This document shows, piece by piece, positions 42,407 to 50,574 of a stretch of DNA of 64,000 bases; the first letter of the stretch is position 1; every line of letters starts with the position of its first letter. A program made the translations under genes and the position numbers. Origin of the DNA: an uncultured Steroidobacter sp. (lineage in GTDB: Bacteria > Pseudomonadota > Gammaproteobacteria > Steroidobacterales > Steroidobacteraceae); contig CALMII010000051.1 of the NCBI GenBank assembly GCA_937864115.1, forward strand, positions 1-64,000, given 5' to 3'. Under the pieces are notes generated by a model. The model made no database searches, was not told where the DNA came from, and worked only from the letters and a program-made list of their open reading frames with translations.

Positions 42407-42985
42407 ATGACTACACATCAGACTGCGACGCGCGAACAATGGCTGGCCGCGCGGCTGAATCTGCTCGAGGCGGAAAAGGAACTGACCCGACGCAGCGACG
42501 AACTGGCCCGGCAACGCGAGGCGCTGCCCTGGGTCCGGGTCGAGAAGGACTATCGCTTCGATACCGATGCGGGACAGGCGTCGCTCGCCGACCTGTTCCA
42601 GGGCCGCTCGCAACTGCTCGTCTATCACTTCATGTTCGGGCCCGACTACCAGGCGGGATGTCCATCGTGCTCGGGCATCGCGGATGGCTTCAACGGCATC
42701 GCCGTGCATCTCGCGAATCACGATGTAAGCCTCACCGCCGTGTCGCGGGCGCCGCTGTCGAAGCTGCAGTCCTACAGGCAGCGGATGGGCTGGACCTTTC
42801 CCTGGGCGTCGGCGCACAGCAGCGATTTCAATTTCGATTTCAACGTCTCGATCACCGAGGCGCAGCAGCGCAGCGGCAGCATCGACTACAACTACACGCG
42901 CAACGGCCACGCGACTGCATTAATGGTTTTCTGCGTTGCGCGCCTCTGGTCTGATCCCCTCCTCCGCGAAGCGGGGGAGGGTTAG
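42407..42985 (+). pseudogene. DUF899 thioredoxin-like protein, 3'-truncated
   Basis: The first 165 or so residues match DUF899 (EREQWLAAR-like start TATREQWLAARLNLLEAEKE, YHFMFGPDYQAGCPSCSGIA, HDVSLTAVSRAPLSKLQ, GWTFPWASAHSSDFNFDFNV). Family members normally run another 60-80 residues to a final GMYQWLDRAP-like end. Here the frame leaves the conserved sequence after SIDYNYTRNGHA and stops inside a C/G-rich repeat. It is likely broken by a deletion or repeat insertion. Upstream promoter region shared with the winged-helix regulator. Confidence 0.8.
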
Positions 42986-43065
42986 GGTGGGGGCATCAAC
43001 GCAAACTGCGCTGCTTGACTCGACACCCCCATCCTGTCCTTCCCCCGCTACGCGGAGGAAGGGAC
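42955..43065. repeat. C/G-rich dispersed repeat, copy 4
   Basis: CCCCTCCTCCGCGAAGCGGG, GGAGGGTTAGGGTGGGGGC, spacer, then CACCCCCATCCTGTCCTTCC and CCCGCTACGCGGAGGAAGGG. It lies at the broken end of the DUF899 gene. Confidence 0.85.
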
Positions 43066-43114
43066 GCTCGATTCGATCTCATCTCAATCCTTTGGCGCTT
43101 AATGCAGTGCCGTT

Positions 43115-43137
43115 GCCGGCTGAAGCCGGCCCCACAG
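43115..43137. repeat. REP-like module B alone (copy 10)
   Basis: GCCGGCTGAAGCCGGCCCCA with CAG, no module A. It lies in the gap upstream of the Fic-like gene. The rest of 43066-43283 shows no gene. Confidence 0.8.
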
Positions 43138-43283
43138 AGGAGGCGGCAGCAACCGGGGAGCGACCGCTTGTCAGCCATCCCGACAGGGTCCTTTTGAGAC
43201 ACAGTTTGCAGTCCGTGCTGCGACTTTTCCGCAGCATCCGGCGCATACCAACTCCAAATCGCTGCCAGCCGAGGGCGACCTGC

Positions 43284-44240
43284 ATGTCCTTCTTCAAGAA
43301 AAAGCCTGTCTACACTCCCCAGACCGGCGCAGTCTCGCTCGATCGCAACCAGTTCAAGACCATGATGCGGACGCGGCCCATCTTCCGCGAATACAGCCGC
43401 TACGTGGGGCTGCAGCCCGCCGCGACCGCGCTCGACAATGCCTTCACCGAGAACCTGCGCTGCATGGGCGCCGGCGGTTTCTGGCAGTTCGGCACCAGCG
43501 CCAATGTCGGCAACCCGACGGTGCTGCGATTCCCGGACGATGCGGGACTGGCGACCTTCTTCACCGCCATCGAAGGCCTGATGGATTTCGACATCAAGAA
43601 GATGGACCAGCGCGCCGCCTATGCGAACGGCCTCAAGGGCAAGGCGGGCAATGGCCTGCTGTATCTGAGCCTGCAGGCGAGCGCCGAACCGGAAGCGAAC
43701 TACTACCAGGCACCCGCACCCACCGCGCCGAAGCCGGGAGCACCGGCGGTTCCCGCGAAGCCGGCGAACCTCGTGAACCAGGCCAAGGGACTCGCCTGGC
43801 TGTCGCACGGCGTGCACGGCGATACGACGGCGTTCACGCGCATGCTGTTACGCCACAGCAAGTTCGATGGCACATTCCCGCTCGGCACCGATACGTCCCT
43901 GCTCATGGGTGTGTGGCAGACGCTGGTGCCGATCGCACCGGCCTACCGCGGCTGGACCAACGTGGCCATGCAGCAGAAGTACCCGTCGAACGTCGGCGGC
44001 GTGAAGGTGCTGAATGAAATCATCAGCGACCTGTCCACCTCCGCCATGCCGGCCGCGGGTGACAACCGCTGGTATGACCTGGCGCTCTACGTGCTCGGCT
44101 CGATCGTCACCACGCAGGCCTTCACCGACGGCAACAAGCGCATGAGCCGCTTCGCCTACGTGCTGATGCTGCTGAGCGGCGGCGTGCCGATCGTGGTGCC
44201 GAACACCACGCTCGGATCGAGTCTGGGCGACATGCTGTAG
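43284..44240 (+). CDS. Fic-domain-like protein lacking the catalytic histidine
   Basis: 318 residues. The C-terminal part carries a Fic-type core QAFTDGNKRMSR (278-289), followed by FAYVLMLLSGGVP, matching HxFx(D/E)GN(G/K)RxxR except that the catalytic His is Gln and the next Pro is Ala. The N-terminal region (about 10-145) is an unassigned globular part with RTRPIFREYSRYVG and GGFWQFGTS. A Pro/Ala-rich linker (about 150-175) joins the two. Without the histidine, AMP transfer should be lost or altered. No antitoxin-like inhibitor is adjacent. GAGGG precedes the ATG. Possibly an inactive regulator or a divergent enzyme. Confidence 0.75.
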   Translation: MSFFKKKPVYTPQTGAVSLDRNQFKTMMRTRPIFREYSRYVGLQPAATALDNAFTENLRCMGAGGFWQFGTSANVGNPTVLRFPDDAGLATFFTAIEGLMDFDIKKMDQRAAYANGLKGKAGNGLLYLSLQASAEPEANYYQAPAPTAPKPGAPAVPAKPANLVNQAKGLAWLSHGVHGDTTAFTRMLLRHSKFDGTFPLGTDTSLLMGVWQTLVPIAPAYRGWTNVAMQQKYPSNVGGVKVLNEIISDLSTSAMPAAGDNRWYDLALYVLGSIVTTQAFTDGNKRMSRFAYVLMLLSGGVPIVVPNTTLGSSLGDML

Positions 44241-44245
44241 CCTTG

Positions 44246-44316
44246 TCGTTCCCGCGCAGGCGGGAACCTGTTTCTGGCGCTGAAGAATGGATCCCCGCCT
44301 TCGCGGGGATGACGAG
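44246..44316. repeat. Inverted pair of GGCGGGAA / CGCGGGGAT-type repeats
   Basis: CGTTCCCGCGCAGGCGGGAA and GGATCCCCGCCTTCGCGGGG are two short hairpins about 20 bases apart, ending GATGACGAG. This intergenic pattern is widespread in proteobacteria. It is seen once in this window. Confidence 0.8.
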
Positions 44317-44338
44317 AGGGCGCGGCGGATGACGACGC

Positions 44339-44458
44339 CTACAGCCCCAGCTCCAGAATCTTCCCATTGAAGTTCCCACCCCGCTTCTGGGTGGCGCTGG
44401 CCAGCTTCTCCGGCGCAACGCCGGCGAGATAGCCGTCGATGATGCGCTGGTCGATGCT
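44339..44458 (-). pseudogene. 3' remnant of an unidentified gene
   Basis: On the minus strand the sequence reads SSIDQRIIDGYLAGVAPEKL, then ASATQKRGGNFNGKILELGL and a stop. It has coding-like composition and a natural C-terminus, but nothing recognisable lies upstream where the rest of the gene should be (44460 onward is the YciI gene's leader). I read it as the tail of a deleted gene; the family is not recognised. Confidence 0.5.
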
Positions 44459-44554
44459 GCTTGTTCAGACAGACAGTTTTGACGACCGGATGTCGGCCCG
44501 GGAATCTCTCAGGCGTCCTTGAAGCCGAATCCCACCGCCACCGTGAGATGTTCG

Positions 44555-44920
44555 ATGAAAGTCATGCTGTTGACGAAAATGACCGAAAACGCCGAAAAGC
44601 TGGCTCCGCCCACGCCGGAGGCGATCAACGCGATGCACGAGTACAACGAAGCGCTCATCGCCGCCGGCATTTTGAAAGACCAGATATACGGCGGACTCAT
44701 GCCGACCAGCTTCGCCAAACACCTACGGTACACAGGCAAGAACCTCACGGTCACCGACGGGCCATTTACCGAGACGAAGGAAGTGGTCGTGGGTTTCGCG
44801 CTCTGGGAGGTCCAATCCGTCGAAGAAGCGCTGGAGTGGGCGAGGAAGTGCCCCGTGATGATGGACTGCACTGTCGAGCTTCGTCCCCTGTTCTCGCCGG
44901 AAATGTTTGATCCTGCATGA
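44555..44920 (+). CDS. YCII-related (YciI-like) protein
   Basis: Small ferredoxin-like-fold protein, 121 residues. MKVMLLTKMTENAEKLAPPT at the start, MHEYNEALIAAGILKD, and the family mark VTDGPFTETKEVVVGFALWE. Such proteins are often encoded beside extracytoplasmic sigma factors, but none is present here. The ATG at 44555 is chosen because it places the first beta strand at residue 1; the in-frame extension upstream overlaps the gene remnant region. Function unclear; members may be small dehydratase- or isomerase-like proteins. Confidence 0.87.
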   Translation: MKVMLLTKMTENAEKLAPPTPEAINAMHEYNEALIAAGILKDQIYGGLMPTSFAKHLRYTGKNLTVTDGPFTETKEVVVGFALWEVQSVEEALEWARKCPVMMDCTVELRPLFSPEMFDPA

Positions 44921-45051
44921 ATGTCGCGTGCAAGGACCGGTGGATCTCGGAGGCGTCGGCATCGGCACGAAAAGTGAGTTGCAGACTCATGGGTCTCGCG
45001 GCGCAGTCGACCTCGGACCGCGAAGCCGCACTCACTACACAATGAGTTGAC

Positions 45052-45071
45052 TCTACTTCATATGTAGTAGA
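45052..45071. promoter_or_regulatory. Near-perfect 20-bp palindrome upstream of the esterase gene
   Basis: TCTACTTCATATGTAGTAGA is palindromic at 18 of 20 positions and lies 31 bases upstream of the esterase ATG. A TTGACT hexamer (45047-45052) immediately precedes it, so it could be an operator overlapping a promoter. No cognate regulator gene is adjacent. Confidence 0.45.
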
Positions 45072-45101
45072 AACTCCGACCCTGATCAGAGCGGAGTGCA
45101 T

Positions 45102-46238
45102 ATGCAAGGGATCGCCAGGGTATTGGCGTCATTCGTGCTGCCGAGCGTCGCGTTTTCGATCACGCAGACGTCCGGCGCGGCTGTCACTGTCGTGCGCGAA
45201 GAGGCGTATACGCAGCCGGACACGCGCGAGCTTGTCCTGCACTCGCAGAGTCTCGAACGTGACTTCGTCGTCCTAGTGAGCGCGCCCTCGGGCCCGTTCG
45301 TCGAAGCCGGGAAGAAATTGCCCGCCATCTACGCCCTCGACGGTGGCTTCGGAATCGCAGGACCGATCGGACAGGTGATGTCGTGGTCGGGATCGATGGC
45401 GCCCGCGTATGTCGTATCTCTGAGCTATCCGCCGGGTGATCAGCATCGAAATCACGACTTGCTGCATCGGCCGGTTTCGACCGATGGCGTGAACATAGGC
45501 GGTGGCGGCGAAGCCTTCGCGAAATTCGTTATCCGCGAGCTGCGGCCGTTCCTCGAAAGCCGTTTTCCGCTCGATCCTGACAACGCCATTCTGCTAGGGC
45601 ATTCGTTGGGTGGGCTGTTCACTGCGAACGTTCTGGCGAACAGCCCCGAGTCCTTCGCTGGTTTCGTCATTGCAAGCCCGTCGACCGGGGCTGATCCGAA
45701 CATCACCTCGGCGATGCAAGCCGTTGCTGATCGCGGACGAGGTCGTCGAGTGTTCATCGCTGCGGGCCAGTATGAATCGAGCATCGTCGGTAACGCCGAT
45801 CGGATGGCGAAAGCGTTGAGTGGCGGAACATCGACGTTCGACGTCGTAAATGTCGTCTACGCGGACGCGACCCACGTGTCCTACTGGCCCGATCTCGTGC
45901 CTGCGGCATTCAGGCATGTGCTGCCGGCGGCCAACAAATCCCCCACGAAACGAGTCGCCGTCACGTTGGAGAAAGGGCAGCTCGATCGAATCGCAGGTGC
46001 TTACTCCATCGGCGATGGACGAATGCTGGCCATCACACTGCGTGGGTCGCGGGTCTACGCGACCCTGGCCGGGACGCCGGAGACGGAGATCCTTGCGGAA
46101 TCACCGCAGAAGTTCTTTTCGCCGGTCGACGGCTTCGATGTCACGTTCACATTCGAAGGTTCCGACACGGCACCAGCACAAGCCGTCGTAGTCAGCCTGA
46201 ACGGCGCAAAGACGCGCGCCGTACGGGCTTCTCGCTGA
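45102..46238 (+). CDS. Secreted alpha/beta-hydrolase esterase
   Basis: 378 residues with a signal peptide (about 1-27, ending SGAAVT). Esterase-D/IroE-like fold: LPAIYALDGGFGI, YVVSLSYPPGDQHRNHD, the nucleophile elbow LLGHSLGGLFT, FVIASPST and the probable catalytic His in YADATHVSYWP. A C-terminal beta domain follows (about 290-378: VTLEKGQLDRIAGAYSIGDG), as in DUF3471-type serine hydrolases. GCGGAG at the right distance supports ATG 45102 over an upstream GTG. Likely periplasmic ester hydrolase; substrate unknown. Confidence 0.87.
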   Translation: MQGIARVLASFVLPSVAFSITQTSGAAVTVVREEAYTQPDTRELVLHSQSLERDFVVLVSAPSGPFVEAGKKLPAIYALDGGFGIAGPIGQVMSWSGSMAPAYVVSLSYPPGDQHRNHDLLHRPVSTDGVNIGGGGEAFAKFVIRELRPFLESRFPLDPDNAILLGHSLGGLFTANVLANSPESFAGFVIASPSTGADPNITSAMQAVADRGRGRRVFIAAGQYESSIVGNADRMAKALSGGTSTFDVVNVVYADATHVSYWPDLVPAAFRHVLPAANKSPTKRVAVTLEKGQLDRIAGAYSIGDGRMLAITLRGSRVYATLAGTPETEILAESPQKFFSPVDGFDVTFTFEGSDTAPAQAVVVSLNGAKTRAVRASR

Positions 46239-46345
46239 CATTTCCGCGGCTCAGCGGCAGAGCCGAGAGGGAGGGCTGACGCCGGACACTTCACTCGCCC
46301 ACCGGTCGGGAACGCGGTGCAGCCGCAGTTCCCGACGGCTGGTCA

Positions 46346-48418
46346 TCAGGCCCGCGTCAGCTCGTAGTCGCGCGCATCGTCGACGCGCGCCTTCCAGCCC
46401 GGATAGACGACGATGGTCGTGAAGGTTTCTTCGATGATGGCGGGGCCGACGACCTCGCTGCCGGGTTCGAGCTCGGCGGAGCTGATGATGTCGGTCGGCT
46501 GGAAGCCGCGGCCCAGATTCGCGCGGCGCTGCCGCGTGGCCTGCGCGCGCCTGACCGGCGCAGTGAAGCCTCTGGCCACACTGGGCGAAGGCGTATCGAT
46601 CTGCGTGACCAGGCGCACGCCGGTGACTTCCGGCATCTCGCCCTCGCGGATGTGGCCGAACTCTTCCATGTGGCGCGCATTGAACGCTTCGATGGCGCGC
46701 GCGCCGAGTCCGCCGTCGACGAACGCCAGATCGTGCAGCCCGCGATTGGTTTTCACATCGAAGGCGAGCGCCCAGTTCTGGCCGGGGTAACGCATCTTCA
46801 TCTGGTAGTGCGCGGTCAACTTGTCGGGCGCGAAGCCCGCGTCCTGGAAGTACTTCGCGGCGCGCTTCTCCAGATCGGTCCAGAGGCTGTTGAGCTTGTC
46901 GGTGTCGAGCGCATTCGCCGGCGCGATGTAGGAGCGCTCCTCGTCGATGCTCGGATTGGCGACCAGCGTGCCGAGCGCGGAGAAGGTCGGCGAGGCCTTC
47001 GGCACCAGCACCTTGTCGATGCCGAGATCTTCGGCCTGCACGGCTGCGAAGACGGGACCGTTGCCGCCGTATGCGAGCATCACCATGTCTTTCGGATCGA
47101 TGCCCTTGCCCGCCACCGTGCGGCGCACGGCCTGCGTCATGTTCGCGTTCACGACGCGCCAGCAATCGAATGCCGCCTGCTCCGCACTCACACCCAGGTC
47201 GTTGCCGAGTTTCTGGAAGGCTTCATCGACGCCCTGACGGCTCAGCGAGAAGCTGCCGCCTGCGAAATCCGTATCGGCCGAGAGGATGCCCATCATCAGC
47301 AGGGCATCGGTCACTGTCGGCTGCGTGCCGCCGCGGCCATAACAGATCGGCCCAGGCGCTGCGCCGGCCGAGGCCGGACCCACTTCGAGCGCGCCGCTGT
47401 TGGCGTGACAGATCGAGCCGCCGCCGGCGCCGAGCGTTTCCACCTTCACCATCGGTACGCCGATGAGATAGCGGTGATGCATGTTCCAGCCGGCCTCTGC
47501 CGGCGCCGTGCCGTTGAGCACGACCGACATGTCGTAGGACGTGCCACCCATGTCGACACACAGGAGATTCGGATAACCCTTCGCCGTGCCCACGTGCGCC
47601 GAGCCGACGACACCGCCCGCAGGACCGGAAGCCAGCACGCGGATCGGCGAGCCTTCCATGTACTCCCTGGTCATCACGCCGCCGCTGGCCTGCATGACCA
47701 TGAGCTGGTTGCGATAGCCGGCCTGCTTGAGGCGTTCGACCAGCTTCTCAAGATAGGACGTCACGCGCGGTCCGACGTACGCATTCACGACCGTGGTGCT
47801 GGTGCGGTCGTATTCCGGCGCGCGCGGCAGCACTTCATAGGAGCGGGAGATGTGCACGCCCGGCATTTCCTCGGCGACGATCTCGGCCGCGCGCTTCTCG
47901 TGTACCGGATTGACGAAGGAGAAGAGCAGCGAGATCGCGACCGATTCGACGTTCTGCTTCTTCAGCTTGCGACAGCACTCGCGCACCGCGCTTTCGTCGA
48001 GCGGCTTGTACACGGTGCCATCGAACAGGACACGTTCCGGCACGGTGAGCCGGCGGCGACGCGGCGCGATCTGCTGCGGCGGTTCGAGCCGCACGTCCCA
48101 GATGTCTTCCTTGTAGCCGCGACGGTATTCGAGTTCGTCGCGGAAGCCTTCGGTGGTGATCAGCCCGGTGACGGCGCCGTTCATTTCGATGAGCGTGTTG
48201 TCGGCGATGGTCGTGCCGTGCACGATGGAATCGCACTGGCCGAGGAAATCGCCGAGCGTCAGCTGCTCGATCTCGGCCAGCTTGCGCAGGCCGTTCATGA
48301 CGCCGATGGAACGATCCTCCGGCGTGCTCAGATTCTTGTGCAGCACGACTTCCGAACCCTTCAGCAGGGCGAAGTCCGTGAACGTGCCGCCGATGTCGAT
48401 GCCTACGCGATACTTCAC
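46346..48418 (-). CDS. hyuA: Hydantoinase/oxoprolinase-family protein, subunit A
   Basis: 690-residue ATP-binding subunit of the HyuA/acetone carboxylase beta group. The first ASKHA phosphate loop is YRVGIDIGGTFTDFALLKG at the N-terminus, NTLIEMNGAVTGLITTEGF follows, the second phosphate motif is LLCVDMGGTSYDMSVV, and GTLVANPSIDEERSYIAP lies towards the C-terminal half. Start GTG at 48418 with GGAGGAAG upstream; longer frames are repeat-derived. The family couples ATP hydrolysis to opening cyclic amides or to carboxylating ketones. It pairs with HyuB (170-base gap filled by a repeat). In an aromatic cluster, a carboxylase role is at least as likely as hydantoin hydrolysis. Confidence 0.92.
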   Translation of the reverse strand: MKYRVGIDIGGTFTDFALLKGSEVVLHKNLSTPEDRSIGVMNGLRKLAEIEQLTLGDFLGQCDSIVHGTTIADNTLIEMNGAVTGLITTEGFRDELEYRRGYKEDIWDVRLEPPQQIAPRRRRLTVPERVLFDGTVYKPLDESAVRECCRKLKKQNVESVAISLLFSFVNPVHEKRAAEIVAEEMPGVHISRSYEVLPRAPEYDRTSTTVVNAYVGPRVTSYLEKLVERLKQAGYRNQLMVMQASGGVMTREYMEGSPIRVLASGPAGGVVGSAHVGTAKGYPNLLCVDMGGTSYDMSVVLNGTAPAEAGWNMHHRYLIGVPMVKVETLGAGGGSICHANSGALEVGPASAGAAPGPICYGRGGTQPTVTDALLMMGILSADTDFAGGSFSLSRQGVDEAFQKLGNDLGVSAEQAAFDCWRVVNANMTQAVRRTVAGKGIDPKDMVMLAYGGNGPVFAAVQAEDLGIDKVLVPKASPTFSALGTLVANPSIDEERSYIAPANALDTDKLNSLWTDLEKRAAKYFQDAGFAPDKLTAHYQMKMRYPGQNWALAFDVKTNRGLHDLAFVDGGLGARAIEAFNARHMEEFGHIREGEMPEVTGVRLVTQIDTPSPSVARGFTAPVRRAQATRQRRANLGRGFQPTDIISSAELEPGSEVVGPAIIEETFTTIVVYPGWKARVDDARDYELTRA

Positions 48419-48433
48419 TCTTCCTCCTCTCGG

Positions 48434-48580
48434 ACCCCTTCCCCCGCGAAGCGGGGGAAGGTTGGGATGGGGGGTCCTAGGAAACAGAGCGCTGCGCGCG
48501 CCCCCACCCTGCCCTCTCCCCTCGCCGGGGGATCTCCGGCGCGCTTCGCTCGCCTCCTCCCCGCTTCGCGGAGGAGGGAA
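48434..48580. repeat. C/G-rich dispersed repeat, copy 5
   Basis: CCCCTTCCCCCGCGAAGCGG, GGGAAGGTTGGGATGGGGGG, spacer, then CCCCCACCCTGCCCTCTCCC and CCGCTTCGCGGAGGAGGG. It fills the gap between hyuA and hyuB. Confidence 0.85.
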
Positions 48581-48588
48581 AGACAAAC

Positions 48589-50403
48589 TCATGCCGCCCT
48601 TGGCGACCTCATCGTCGCTCGCAGCGCTTCCGTCGCCGCGATATCGACCGTCAGGTCGTAGTCCTCCAGCGAGCCCGTCAGCACGACGCCGTATTTCTCC
48701 TTCGCTGCTGCGAGGCTGACGATTTCATCCAGCACGTCTTCCTTCACCGCTTCCGGATCGCGCAGCAACGCCGGTTCGAAACCCGCGCCGCCGCCATGCT
48801 GGTAGGCGATCACCGCGCCAGCGGGCAGTTGCGCGCGCGCCGACAATCCCACCTTGTACTCATTGGGCGTGCCGACTTCGAAGCGGCTCGAATATGGACT
48901 GGCATCGTCGCCGCCGCGCAGGCCGCGCAACGGATGATCCGCCGACACCATCCATGCCATCGCGAACGTCGGTTCGAGCACCTTTTTCACATTCAGACTG
49001 CCCGGCAATCCGCGCCAGCGACCGGCACCACCGGAATCGATGGTCATTTCGCGGCTGATGTTGATGATCGGGAAGCGGCTTTCCGCATCCTCCGCTTCGG
49101 ACAGCAGCAGGTTGCCGAGGCCCACGCATGACGCACCCCAGCCGTCGATGCCCTGCACCGCCGAGGCATCCATCGAGCGTGCGTCGACGCCCTGGTCCAT
49201 CCACATCTGTCCGCGCTTGTCGAAGCCGATGACGGCGTTCGGCATGCCGATCTTGTAGACCTGCGGATTGCAGCGCTCGGGCACTACGTCCGACAGCGCG
49301 ACGCAGATGGCCTCGATGATCTCGCACGCCGGATGGAACGAGCCCAGCGCCGCCGGCTTGTTGATCGGCGGATGCACGATGGTGTTCTCGGGAATGATGA
49401 TCTCGCAGGCGTGGAACAGGCCTTCGTTCTTGATGATGGTCGGATCGATCATCGAGGCGAGCTGCGTCATCGCGTAGCCGCGGCTGTTGGCGAACGTGTT
49501 CCACACGCCGACCAATTCGGGACGATCGTCAGTGCCGGTAAGATCGACAGTGAGCTTGTCGCCCGTGATCGTGCAGGCGACGTGGACCTTCACGTCCTTG
49601 GTGCCGAGCGTGTCGTGGTCGATGAAGACATCTGCTTCGTACCGGCCGTCCGGCCATTTCGCGACTTCCTCGCGGAAGCGCTTTTCGGTGTGGTCGATGT
49701 TGTAGTTGATCGCCGCCTTGACGCGTTCGGCGCCCCATTTGCGGACGATGTCCTGCAGCAGCTTCACGCAGTGCTGCACGGCGCCGATCATCGCGGCGAG
49801 ATCGCCCGCGAACGACGGGAAGCGGTTGTTGCGCTCCAGCAGCTTGATGACGTCGCGACGCTTCTCGCCGCGATGTACGAGCTTGAGACAGGGAATCGCC
49901 AGGCCTTCGGTGAAGATGTCCGTCGCTTCGAGCGTGAAACCTCCCGGATCCTTGCCGCCCGTGTCGCCCTGATGAGCCTGCAGCGCCTGCACCAGCACGA
50001 GTTCGCCCTTGTCGTCGTACACGGGCGCGTAGACGTTGTAGTCCGGCAGATGGCCGCCGCCGTAATCCGGATCGTTGCCGAGGAAGACATCGCCCGGACC
50101 CCAGTCATAGTCCTGCTTGAACTGCAGGCCGTAACGCACCGTGAGCTGCGAGATGAACACCAGATGCGGCGTGCCGACCGACACTGCCGCGAGCCGCCCA
50201 TGCGCATCGATGATGCTGCCGTTGCGTTCGTTCGACTGATTGATGATCGGCGAGGTCGCCGAGCGCCCGAGATGGGTCGCTGCTTCGAAGCACACGGTTT
50301 CGAACGCGCCGCGGATGATGCTCGCCGTCACCGGATCAACGATCGCGGTCGTCGGCAGCGGATCGCGCTTCGCGGCAAGCTGCCTGTTCAATTCGAATGA
50401 CAT
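48589..50403 (-). CDS. hyuB: Hydantoinase/oxoprolinase-family protein, subunit B
   Basis: 604 residues, the metal-binding partner of HyuA. DPVTASIIRGAFETVCFEAA, IINQSNERNGSIIDAHGRLA, GPGDVFLGNDPDYGGGHLPD (metal-site region with several His/Asp), VYDDKGELVLVQALQAHQGD, EGLFHACEIIIPENTIVHPP and DSGGAGRWRGLPGS near the end are all characteristic of HyuB. ATG at 50403 with GGGAG upstream. Upstream gene of the hyuB-hyuA pair, itself downstream of a crotonase gene on the same strand. Confidence 0.93.
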   Translation of the reverse strand: MSFELNRQLAAKRDPLPTTAIVDPVTASIIRGAFETVCFEAATHLGRSATSPIINQSNERNGSIIDAHGRLAAVSVGTPHLVFISQLTVRYGLQFKQDYDWGPGDVFLGNDPDYGGGHLPDYNVYAPVYDDKGELVLVQALQAHQGDTGGKDPGGFTLEATDIFTEGLAIPCLKLVHRGEKRRDVIKLLERNNRFPSFAGDLAAMIGAVQHCVKLLQDIVRKWGAERVKAAINYNIDHTEKRFREEVAKWPDGRYEADVFIDHDTLGTKDVKVHVACTITGDKLTVDLTGTDDRPELVGVWNTFANSRGYAMTQLASMIDPTIIKNEGLFHACEIIIPENTIVHPPINKPAALGSFHPACEIIEAICVALSDVVPERCNPQVYKIGMPNAVIGFDKRGQMWMDQGVDARSMDASAVQGIDGWGASCVGLGNLLLSEAEDAESRFPIINISREMTIDSGGAGRWRGLPGSLNVKKVLEPTFAMAWMVSADHPLRGLRGGDDASPYSSRFEVGTPNEYKVGLSARAQLPAGAVIAYQHGGGAGFEPALLRDPEAVKEDVLDEIVSLAAAKEKYGVVLTGSLEDYDLTVDIAATEALRATMRSPRAA

Positions 50404-50444
50404 GACGACATTCTCCCGATTTGATCAACCACGAAGCGGCGAAT

Positions 50445-50530
50445 AGGAAAATGGCCGCAAAAAAAGCGCAAAGTCAGAAATCCCTTGTTTTTCCCATTTG
50501 CGCCTTTTGCGCCTTTTGCGGCCATTCTCT
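50445..50530. repeat. Palindrome of GCGCAAAAG-like units
   Basis: AATGGCCGCAAAAAAAGCGC and AAAG on the left pair with TGCGCCTTTTGCGCCTTTTG and CGGCCATT on the right, loop GAAATCCCTTGTTTTTCCC. It lies between hyuB and the crotonase gene. Confidence 0.88.
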
Positions 50531-50574
50531 TCCGATCTGGCGGCTACTCTCCCTCTTCGCTCCAGCTCTTCGTC

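Noticed and set aside
44246..44316. Assignment to the neisserial dRS3 repeat family
   Set aside because: The inverted GGGAA/TTCCC ends look similar, but spacing and flanks do not match well enough to name it; recorded only as a short inverted repeat.
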